Source: Bradyrhizobium viridifuturi
GTDB taxonomy: Bacteria > Pseudomonadota > Alphaproteobacteria > Rhizobiales > Xanthobacteraceae
Length of the DNA: 64,000 bases
Direction: 5' to 3'
NCBI RefSeq assembly: GCF_001238275.1
Contig: NZ_LGTB01000037.1
Span: 1-64,000, forward strand
The translations under genes and the position numbers were made by a program. Positions 1 to 7,544 of this stretch are shown in pieces. A model generated the notes under the pieces. It was not told where the DNA came from, searched no databases, and saw only the letters and a list, made by a program, of their open reading frames with translations. Position 1 is the first letter of the stretch; each line of letters begins with the position of its first letter.

Positions 1-482
1 ACCAATTTCGAGCACGGCGGCAGCGGCAACGACGTGCTCTACGCGGGCAGCGATGCATTGCGCGCGACCGTGCTTTTTGGTGATGACGGCAACGACGTGC
101 TCTATGGCAGCGCCCGCAACGACTCGCTGTATGGCGGCGCCGGCAACGATACGCTGGTCGCCGGTTCGGGCCACCAGTGGCTGATGAGCGACGGCAATGA
201 CGGGTCGTCGTTCATCGGCTCCGCCACCGGCACAGCTCGATGGTTGGCGGCGCCGGTCAGGACTACTTCTACCTGTCGAATCCGCACAGCAGTGACACGA
301 TCGACGGCCGTGGCGGCGACAAGGACGCGCTGACCTTCCTGGATCACGCATCGGCCGATCTGACCGGCATCAGCGCCGGCAACAATGGTTTTCTGGAGGT
401 CAGCTTCAGCAACGGCCAGGTGACCCACGTCAGCAACATCGAGTACCTGATCTTCAACGACGATCAATCGATCAGGCTGTAG
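1..482 (+). CDS. RTX calcium-binding protein, C-terminal end, partial and frameshifted
   Basis: This is the last 160 or so residues of a secreted RTX-type protein whose start lies left of the window. Positions 1-230 encode glycine- and aspartate-rich nonapeptide repeats of the GGxGxDxL kind (for example GGAGNDTL), which bind calcium after export by type I secretion systems. Reading then shifts frame near 233: one A appears to be missing in GGCACAG, and restoring it gives a continuous sequence leading into VGGAGQDYFYL and the tail that ends at the TAG at 480-482. The non-repetitive end (about 80 residues) is the usual place of the uncleaved C-terminal secretion signal. The exporter genes starting at 1618 are the obvious candidates for its secretion. 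Adhesin, S-layer protein or enzyme cannot be told from this fragment. Confidence 0.8.
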
Positions 483-792
483 GGCCCCGGGACGGCCCCA
501 AGCGAAGATGTCTCCCCTCAGCCCCCGGGAGCCGCTCGCGCGCGAATGTGATGATCGGAACCTTGCCGCCGGATCCGCGTCGAACGACCTGCCTCATCAC
601 AAGTTCCACTTCAACCCGACAGATGTTAGAGGTTAGTTCGTCACATTCGGACCACGTAGCTTTTGTAAAGGCGTGTAACTCGCTTGATACAACGCGTTGT
701 GATGGCTTGCTGCGGCCCAGGCAACCTTTGGACAAGACGAACGATCGCAGCAGAAACTTGCCGCATGATGCGCGAACCGCGGAGCTCTCGAA
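483..792. other. intergenic region, no gene seen
   Basis: About 310 bases between the RTX gene and the methyltransferase gene. I see no convincing open reading frame. It contains one perfect 12-base palindrome (listed separately) and a moderately AT-rich stretch at about 620-700 that could carry the downstream promoter. Confidence 0.5.
689..700. promoter_or_regulatory. 12-base perfect palindrome, possible operator
   Basis: ACAACGCGTTGT reads the same on both strands and sits about 90 bases upstream of the methyltransferase start. The position fits an operator for a dimeric regulator, but no regulator can be named. Confidence 0.3.
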
Positions 793-1434
793 TTGGCCAA
801 GAAGAAAATGCTGAATGCCGGCGCTGGAACGACGGTTGCCAAGCGGATCCAGCCGTTGCTGACATCGCATGATTGGGAGGAGGTTCGGCTCGACGTCGAC
901 GGAAGCGTGAAACCGGACATCGTCGGCTCGATTACCGATCTCGCCAAATTGTGCCGGCCGGCCTCGTTCGACGCGATCTGGTGTTCGCATCTGATGGAAC
1001 ATCTGTATGCCCACGAGATACATCCCACATTCGTCCAGTTCCGCGAAGTTCTGAAGCCGGACGGCTTCGCGCTGATCATGTCCCCCGACCTGGAAGCAGT
1101 GGCCCAGCACATGCTGACCCAGGGTCTCGGCGCGGTCGCCTATGTCTCGCCGGCCGGTCCGATCCGGCCGCTGGACATGATCTACGGGCACTCCGGCGCG
1201 ATCGAGCAGGGGCGCCACCACATGGCGCACAAGACCGGCTTTTCGTGCGACCGGATGGGAAACCTGCTGCTCAGCGCCGGGTTTCCGACCGTCTCCGTTC
1301 GCAGCGCGAATTTCGAGGTCTGCGCGCTGGCGCTGATGCCGGAGGCCGAGGACAGGCGGATTCATTCGCAGCTCGAGCCTGCGGCTTCGATTTCCGGGAG
1401 ACGGCGGCGGCCGCCACGTGACGGTCGATGTTAA
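793..1434 (+). CDS. class I SAM-dependent methyltransferase, small
   Basis: A predicted cytoplasmic methyltransferase of about 210 residues. The glycine-rich SAM-binding motif (LNAGAG) lies at residues 7-12, and an acidic LDVD follows at about residue 35, as in Rossmann-type methyltransferases. The middle carries SHLMEHLY and the block REVLKPDGFALIMSPDLE, typical of type-11 methyltransferase domains. The start is TTG at 793, chosen because GGAG at 781-784 is well spaced from it; ATG at 808 would cut into the SAM motif. The C-terminal residues after about 195 are an arginine-rich run that looks out of frame. If one G is missing near 1379, the protein would instead end with ACGFDFRE and stop at 1421. 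It lies between an RTX gene and its probable exporter, so it could modify the exported protein or a glycan. The substrate is unknown. Confidence 0.7.
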   Translation: MAKKKMLNAGAGTTVAKRIQPLLTSHDWEEVRLDVDGSVKPDIVGSITDLAKLCRPASFDAIWCSHLMEHLYAHEIHPTFVQFREVLKPDGFALIMSPDLEAVAQHMLTQGLGAVAYVSPAGPIRPLDMIYGHSGAIEQGRHHMAHKTGFSCDRMGNLLLSAGFPTVSVRSANFEVCALALMPEAEDRRIHSQLEPAASISGRRRRPPRDGRC

Positions 1435-1436
1435 AT

Positions 1437-1443
1437 AATGTTA
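1437..1443 (-). promoter_or_regulatory. TAACATT motif copy (reverse strand)
   Basis: AATGTTA, the reverse complement of a TAACATT motif that recurs in intergenic DNA of this window near glycan genes (see findings). Here it lies just upstream of the type I secretion genes, in an AT-rich stretch. Confidence 0.3.
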
Positions 1444-1543
1444 TAAGGTTCCGTGGCTAAACCAACCGCAGCAACAGCCGGAATCGGCTCCTTGCCTGTT
1501 CCGGCACATATATCTTTTCGGAACCGGGTGCCGAAAATGCTGC

Positions 1544-1580
1544 GTTAGCGAACTAACAGTGATAAGTTATATATCGCTAG
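1544..1580. promoter_or_regulatory. dyad symmetries upstream of the exporter operon
   Basis: Two overlapping inverted repeats lie 40-75 bases before the exporter start: GTTAG-cgaa-CTAAC at 1544-1557, and TAGCGA at 1546-1551 paired with TCGCTA at 1574-1579. The stretch between is AT-rich (TAAGTTATATAT). This is a plausible promoter/operator, but the regulator is unknown. Confidence 0.35.
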
Positions 1581-1617
1581 CGACCGGATCCTGCGCAGTC
1601 GAAACTTCGAGGCATTC

Positions 1618-3852
1618 ATGACCAAACACCTCTCGCTCGTCGGCGCACCTTCGGTGGAGGGACTGCCACCCTCGGGCCTCGCGTGTCTCGTCATCGTCGC
1701 AAGACAGCATGGTTTGCACCTGACCCCGACCCAACTGATCCAGGACAATCTGCTGGGCGAGCAGGAAGTTACGCTCCCCGAGCTGCTGAAATGCGCGAAT
1801 TCCTCGGGCATGACGGCGAAGGCGGTCACGCTGGACTGGAAGGGGCTCAGCCATTTGAAGCGGGCGCTGCCCGCGATCGTCCGCCTGCGCGACGGCAGCC
1901 ACATGGTGCTGCTGCGCCTCGAGGGCGATGAAGACAGCACCCGGGTGGTGCTGCAGGACCCGAACGCGAGCGAGGATGCGCTGCTCGTGATCGATCAGCC
2001 GCGCTTCGAGGACATCTGGTCGGGCGACGTCGTCATGGCCAAGCGCGACTACGAGATCTCGGACGAGACTCAGCCGTTCAGCTTCGGTTTCGTCACTGCC
2101 TTGCTGTTCCGCGAACGGCGCATCCTGCGCGACGTCGCGATCGCGGCGCTGATCCTCGGCTTCATGGGCCTCGCGCCGATCATGTTCTGGCGGCTGCTCT
2201 CGGACAAGGTCATCTTCTACAAGGCCTACAACACGTTCTACGTGCTGTGCATTGCGATGTTCGTGGTCATCATGTTCGAGGCCGCGTTCTCTTTCCTGAG
2301 GCAGTATCTGGTCCAGCGCCTGACGGCACGCATCGACGTCAAGCTGTCGACCTATGTGTTCGAGAAGGTGCTCAATCTGCCGATCGATTACTTCGAGCAG
2401 AATCCGGTCGGCCTGATTTCGCGGGATATTCGCGAAGTGTTCCGAATTCGCGGCTTTCTGACCGGACAGCTGTTCGGGACCATCCTCGATTCGACAACGT
2501 TATTCTTCTTCCTGCCCGTCATGTTCTTCTTCAGCCCGATCATGACGCTGATGGTTCTTGCCTTTGCCGGAATGATCGTAACCTGGCTGATCCTGATGCT
2601 GCCCGCCTACCGGAAGAAATCCTCGGCTACTCTGGCGGCTGAAGGCGTGCAGGGAGCGTTTCTGATCCAGAGTCTGAACGGCATGCGGACCATCAAGTCG
2701 CTGGCGCTGGACACGCGGCAGCGCCACATGTGGGATGTGCTGGTGGCGCGCGTCGCCAAGGCTCGCCTTGCGGAAGGCATGACCGGAACCGCCATTCAGA
2801 CGGTGGTGAAGCCGTTGGAGCGGCTGGCGGTGAGTGCTCCCTATGCGTTCGGTGTCTACCTCGCCGTGTCGAGCGGCGATCCTGTCTACGTTGGAGCGCT
2901 GTTCGCGTTTCTGATGCTGTCGCAACGCGTTGCCGGCCCGCTGATGCAGATGGCCCAGCTCATCAACCAGTATGACGAGGCGCGCACCGCCGTCACGATC
3001 GTCGGCAGGCTGGTCAATCAGCCGCCCGAGGAGGGACGTTCCGGCCATGGCGTTCGGGTCCCCTTGAAGGGGCATATCGAATTCTCCGGCGTCACGTTCA
3101 AGTACAAGGGCGCGGTGTCGCCGGCGCTGAACAGCATCTCCTTCGAGATTCCGCTCGGCACGACGCTCGGCGTGATGGGCAAGAGCGGCTCCGGCAAGAC
3201 CACGATCACGCGGCTGTTGCAGCGCCTGCACTCCGACTACGGTGGTCTGATCAAGGTCGACGGTGTCGATGTTCGCGAATACGATGTCGACCATCTCCGG
3301 CGCAATGTGGGTGTGGTGCTGCAGGAGAACTTCCTGTTCAGCGGCACGATCCGCGAGAATATTGCGGCCGCCAAGCCCGATGCGACCTTCGACGATGTCG
3401 TCAGGGCCGCGCGACTGGCCGGCGCCGAGGAGTTCATCGACAAGCTGCCGCGCGGCTACGAGACCTATATCTACGAGGGATCGACCAATCTCTCCGGCGG
3501 CCAGCGTCAGCGCCTCGCGATCGCGCGCGCGCTGATCGTCAATCCGCCGATCCTGATCCTGGACGAGGCGACCAGCGCGCTCGATGCGGAGAGCGAGACG
3601 ATCGTCAACGCGAACATCTCGCGGATCGCGCACGGCCGCACGCTGATCATCATCTCGCACCGTCTGTCGTCGCTGACGAAGGCCGATGCGATCCTCGTGC
3701 TCAATCGCGGCGTGGTCAACGATATCGGACGTCACGAAGAGCTTCTGGAACGCAACGACATCTATAGCTCGCTCTGGTTCCAGCAGAATACGCATCTTGT
3801 GCCGACGGGCCGCACCGAGAAGAACTTCAGGAGTCCGACCCTTGTCTCCTAA
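1618..3852 (+). CDS. type I secretion ABC transporter (HlyB/PrtD type) with degenerate C39-like domain
   Basis: Inner-membrane ATPase of a type I secretion system, 744 residues. An N-terminal C39-peptidase-like domain covers about residues 1-140. The position of the catalytic cysteine in true C39 peptidases (DCG) is occupied here by P-S19-G, so the domain should bind rather than cleave substrate, as in HlyB. The membrane domain is at about 160-450. The nucleotide-binding domain has Walker A GKSGSGKT near 521, signature LSGGQ at 625-629, Walker B ILILDE ending at E650, and the H-loop histidine at 681. Start ATG 1618 follows GAGG at 1609-1612. The adaptor gene begins inside its last codons, indicating one operon. 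The RTX protein upstream is the likely cargo. No TolC-type outer-membrane gene is in the window, so the third component must be encoded elsewhere. Confidence 0.93.
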   Translation: MTKHLSLVGAPSVEGLPPSGLACLVIVARQHGLHLTPTQLIQDNLLGEQEVTLPELLKCANSSGMTAKAVTLDWKGLSHLKRALPAIVRLRDGSHMVLLRLEGDEDSTRVVLQDPNASEDALLVIDQPRFEDIWSGDVVMAKRDYEISDETQPFSFGFVTALLFRERRILRDVAIAALILGFMGLAPIMFWRLLSDKVIFYKAYNTFYVLCIAMFVVIMFEAAFSFLRQYLVQRLTARIDVKLSTYVFEKVLNLPIDYFEQNPVGLISRDIREVFRIRGFLTGQLFGTILDSTTLFFFLPVMFFFSPIMTLMVLAFAGMIVTWLILMLPAYRKKSSATLAAEGVQGAFLIQSLNGMRTIKSLALDTRQRHMWDVLVARVAKARLAEGMTGTAIQTVVKPLERLAVSAPYAFGVYLAVSSGDPVYVGALFAFLMLSQRVAGPLMQMAQLINQYDEARTAVTIVGRLVNQPPEEGRSGHGVRVPLKGHIEFSGVTFKYKGAVSPALNSISFEIPLGTTLGVMGKSGSGKTTITRLLQRLHSDYGGLIKVDGVDVREYDVDHLRRNVGVVLQENFLFSGTIRENIAAAKPDATFDDVVRAARLAGAEEFIDKLPRGYETYIYEGSTNLSGGQRQRLAIARALIVNPPILILDEATSALDAESETIVNANISRIAHGRTLIIISHRLSSLTKADAILVLNRGVVNDIGRHEELLERNDIYSSLWFQQNTHLVPTGRTEKNFRSPTLVS

Positions 3853-5187
3853 TCAAGCTTCACTCGCGACCGTTCGCCAGTTCCAGTCCGAAACCGATGC
3901 CATCCGCGAGGCGCCCGAGCCGCTGCTGGCCCGCGCGACGCTGTTCGTCCTGTCGGCGTTCATGGTAGCCGTCGTGGCGATCATGTGCTTCACCCGCGTC
4001 GATCGGGTGATCACGAGCGTGGGCGGCAGGATCGTCCCGGTCGATCAGATCAACGTGCTGCAGGCGCTGGATGCCTCGATCATCAAGACGATCGATGTGC
4101 GGGAAGGTCAGCAGGTCGAGACCGGGCAACTGCTTGCGACGCTTGATTCGACCTTCACCGCGGCCGATGTGACGCAGTACAAGCTGCAGATTGCAAGCCT
4201 CGAAGCGCAGGTCGCGCGGGACGAGGCCGAACTGGCCGGAAAGGTGTTGTCGTTCGGGCAATCCTCGGATCAGGATGTCACCAGGTACAATGCCTTGCAG
4301 AAGGCGCTCTACGACCAGCGCGTTGCCCAGTACAACGCACAGGTCAACAGCTACGACTCCAAGATCAGCCAGACCGAGGCGACGATCCAGAAGTCGAAGA
4401 AGGACGACGAGCGCTACAGCCAGCGTGCCGAGATCGCCGGCAAGATCGAGGACATGCGCTCGACGCTGGCCGAAAGCGGCAGTGGATCCAAGCTGAACCT
4501 GTATTTGTCGCAGGACAACCGCCTGGAGCTGTTGCGCCAGATCGACAATACGCACAACACCCTGCTGGAGGCGCAGCACCAGCTGGACTCGCTGAAGGCG
4601 GATCGCAAGGCGTTCACCGAGCAATGGTATGCGCAGTTGAGCCAGGATCTGGTCACGACGCGCAACAATCTGGATACGGCCCGCTCACAGTATGACAAGG
4701 CGATCAAGCACCAGGACCTGGTCCGCTGGACCGCGGCCGAACCCTCGGTCGTGCTGACCCTCGCCAAGCTCTCGGTCGGCTCGGTACTGAAGCCGGGCGA
4801 TCCCTTCATCACGCTGATGCCGCTCAAGACGCGGCTCGAAGCCGAGATCCAGATCCTGTCGCGTGACGTCGGCTTCGTCCGGCCGAACGATCCCTGCACG
4901 ATGAAGATCGATGCGTTCAACGCGGCCGAGCACGGTACGGCGCAAGGCAAGATTCGCTGGATCAGCGAAGGCGCCTTCACCACCGATGATGACGGAAAGC
5001 CCGTCGATGCCTACTACAAGGCACGATGCTCGGTCGACGAGACCAACTTCAAGGATGTTCCGAAGATTTCCGCCTCATCCCCGGCATGACGCTGCAAGGC
5101 GATGTCAATGTCGGCACCCGTTCGGTCGCGATGTATCTGCTCGGCGGCATGCTGCGCAGCGCAAAAGAAGCAATGCGCGAGCCATGA
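3842..5187 (+). CDS. HlyD-family membrane fusion protein of type I secretion, frameshifted near the end
   Basis: Periplasmic adaptor of the type I exporter, about 448 residues when the frame is restored. It has a short cytoplasmic N-terminus, one membrane helix at about residues 32-50, a lipoyl-like half with IKTIDVREGQQVETGQ, a long coiled-coil region and the second lipoyl half near KPGDPF. The start is TTG 3842, overlapping the exporter stop at 3850-3852 and preceded by AGGAG at 3829-3833. Reading stops early at 5089 unless one G is added near 5063 (AAGATT for AAGGATT). With that base the reading continues as LIPGMTLQGDV, the conserved end of HlyD proteins, to the TGA at 5185-5187, which overlaps the next start as ATGA. 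The break is therefore almost surely a sequence error. Confidence 0.88.
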
Positions 5188-7220
5188 CGGTGTTGACGCG
5201 ATCCCTTCTCGACCTGCTCAAGCCAGGGTCGTCCCGTTCGGAGGCTACGCAGTTCGAACGGGGACTGGAGGCGTATGAGAACCGGCAGTATCTGGAGGCA
5301 TTGCGCTTCTGGAGGCTGGCGTCGCGGGCCGGCAATCCGGAGGCGGATTACCGGATCGGGTTGCTCTATGCGCGGAACGAGGGCGTTATCGGCAACATTC
5401 CGGATGCGGTCGCATGGTATGAACGCGCCGCCCTGAATGGACATACCGAAGCGCAATTCCAGCTCGGCCTGATCTACTTCCACGGGGTCAAGGCGTCCGT
5501 TGGACCGAACAAGCCCGAGATGTGGCGGCAGTCGACCGCGGCGCGGCTCGGCGACAAGGCGACAAATCTCCACGATCTCGTGTTCCCGTACGGAATCGGC
5601 GTGGCCAGGGACCTTGACGCCGCCTTCCTCTGGATGTCGGTGGCGGCGGAGGCCGGCAAGGCGGACGCGCAGGCGATCCTCGGCGACATGTACGCCAACG
5701 GGCACGGCTGCACCAAGGATCACGCTGCTGCCCTGCGCTGGTACGAGGCAGCGGCCGAGCAGAAGGCGGCAGCCGGTGAATTCGCGCTCGGCGACGTGCA
5801 CTATCAGGGGCGCGGCGTTCCCGTCGATTTCGCGCAGGCCGCGATCTGGTATCACAAGGCGGCGGAGCAGGGCCATGTGCGCGCGCAGGTTGCGCTCGCG
5901 TTCATGTGTCTCAAGGGCACCGGGCTTCCCGTAAATGTCGAGGAAGCCGCACGGCTATTCCAGAGCGCGGCTGCGCATGACGATGCCATTGCGCTGTACA
6001 ACATCGCGCTGTTGCGGCTGAGCGGCAAAGGGGTCGCCAAGGATCTCGACAAGGCCGAGACCGCGTTGCGCAAGGCCGCACGCAAGGATTACCTGCCGGC
6101 GATCCAGGGACTGGCTGAGTTCTACGCGCTCGGCACGTCGGCCGAGCCGGATCTGCGCGAGGCAGCATATTGGTACGAGAAGGCGGCCGAGCGCGGCGAC
6201 GTGCAGGCGCAGTTCTTCACCGGGCGCTTCTATGCCACCGGCACCGGCGTCCCGCCCAGCATCCGCCAGGCGGCGAAATGGTTCGAGCGTGCGGCCGAGA
6301 GCGGTCACGCGACCGCGGCCCACAACATCGCGGTGTTCTATCTCAACGGCAACGGCGTCACGCGGGATGTTGCGACCGCGATCAAGTGGTTCGAGCGTGC
6401 GTCCGAGGGAGGCATCAGCGCTGCGGGCGTGCAGCTCGGCCGGCTCTACTCGGCGGGCAACGGCGTGCCGCGCGATCAGGCGCGCGCAGCGGAATGGCTC
6501 AGCAAGGCGGCCAATGGCGGCGATGCCGATGCAAAGATCGCCTATGCCGTGTTTCTGATCCAGGAAGAGCCGTCCGAAGCGCGCCTTGCGCAAGCACGTA
6601 CGCTGCTGACCGATGCCGCCGAGGGCGGTCATTCCGCGGCGGCATTTCAACTCGGCGGGCTTCACATGGGAAGGTCCGGCGGGGCCGTCGATCTTCCGGC
6701 TGCGGCGCAATGGTTCAAGCGCGCGGCAAGCGCGGGCCATGTCGAGGCGCAGCACACGTTGGCGCTGCTGTATTCCGATCCGAAAAGCGGCCTCAAGGAT
6801 CCGCAGGCCGCCGCCGGCTGGATCGTCAAGGCCGCCGATGGCGGCAACGCCGCAGCACAGTTCAAGCTTGCCGTCATGTATTGCACCGGGCAGGGCGTCG
6901 AGCAGGACCTTGCCCGGGGCGTCACGTGGTACGAGGCCGCGGCGCGCCAGGGCCACACCACGGCGCAATACAACCTTGCGGTGATGCTCGGGCGCGGACA
7001 GGGCCGCGAGGCTGATCCGGCGAAGGCGGCCGAATGGTTCGCGGCAGCCGCCGAGCAGGGCATGGTCGAAGCCCAGCTCGCCATCGGCGACGCGCTGCGT
7101 GCCGGTAACGGCGTCGCGCAGGATCGCGATCAAGCGGTGCGTTGGTATCGAAAGGCCGCGCAGCAGAACAACGAAGGTGCGCTACGTCGTCTGCAGGCGA
7201 TGGGCGAGAGCGTCGGCTGA
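5184..7220 (+). CDS. Sel1-repeat (SLR) protein, type I secretion operon
   Basis: A 678-residue protein made almost entirely of Sel1-like repeats, about 17 copies of a roughly 36-residue unit with the pattern AxxWYEKAAExGxxxAQ and LGxLYxxGxGVxxD. These form alpha-alpha superhelices used for protein-protein contacts. I see no clear signal peptide, although the leader MTVLTRSLLDLLK is mildly hydrophobic. The start is ATG 5184, which overlaps the HlyD stop as ATGA, so the two are translationally coupled; longer upstream extensions in this frame are HlyD sequence read out of frame. Its place makes it a candidate partner of the secretion machine or of the cargo, for example a chaperone or scaffold. 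No Sel1 protein is a standard type I component, so the role is inference. Confidence 0.85.
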   Translation: MTVLTRSLLDLLKPGSSRSEATQFERGLEAYENRQYLEALRFWRLASRAGNPEADYRIGLLYARNEGVIGNIPDAVAWYERAALNGHTEAQFQLGLIYFHGVKASVGPNKPEMWRQSTAARLGDKATNLHDLVFPYGIGVARDLDAAFLWMSVAAEAGKADAQAILGDMYANGHGCTKDHAAALRWYEAAAEQKAAAGEFALGDVHYQGRGVPVDFAQAAIWYHKAAEQGHVRAQVALAFMCLKGTGLPVNVEEAARLFQSAAAHDDAIALYNIALLRLSGKGVAKDLDKAETALRKAARKDYLPAIQGLAEFYALGTSAEPDLREAAYWYEKAAERGDVQAQFFTGRFYATGTGVPPSIRQAAKWFERAAESGHATAAHNIAVFYLNGNGVTRDVATAIKWFERASEGGISAAGVQLGRLYSAGNGVPRDQARAAEWLSKAANGGDADAKIAYAVFLIQEEPSEARLAQARTLLTDAAEGGHSAAAFQLGGLHMGRSGGAVDLPAAAQWFKRAASAGHVEAQHTLALLYSDPKSGLKDPQAAAGWIVKAADGGNAAAQFKLAVMYCTGQGVEQDLARGVTWYEAAARQGHTTAQYNLAVMLGRGQGREADPAKAAEWFAAAAEQGMVEAQLAIGDALRAGNGVAQDRDQAVRWYRKAAQQNNEGALRRLQAMGESVG

Positions 7221-7544
7221 GACTGTTGGATGCGGAGATCTCGTCGCACGCAGCCTACGGCGGAGACGTGCGCGGCCTTGTTCTTGGGCGCGAAGGTACA
7301 GAAGCGTGCACCTCCGCGTGACAATTGAGGCAGAACTAACAATGGCTTTCATATCGACGACAGAGAGATTGCGTTAATGTGGGTTCGCGGAATAAATGCT
7401 CATTGCACCTCTGGTTGTGAAGATGAACGATAAGAACCAAGAGGTCATGATCACAGGCGTGTCAGGCAGCGTGATCTCGGGATCGAGCTTCCGCGTGACC
7501 GGGAAAGAAACTGGAGCCGGCGTCAAGCGTTGGCAGGAGATTGA
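7221..7544. other. intergenic region, no gene seen
   Basis: About 324 bases between the Sel1 gene and the WbsX-like gene. Short open frames here lack ribosome-binding sites and coding character. The stretch around 7325-7400 is AT-richer and is the likely promoter zone for the glycan genes that follow. I find no strong hairpin. Confidence 0.45.
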
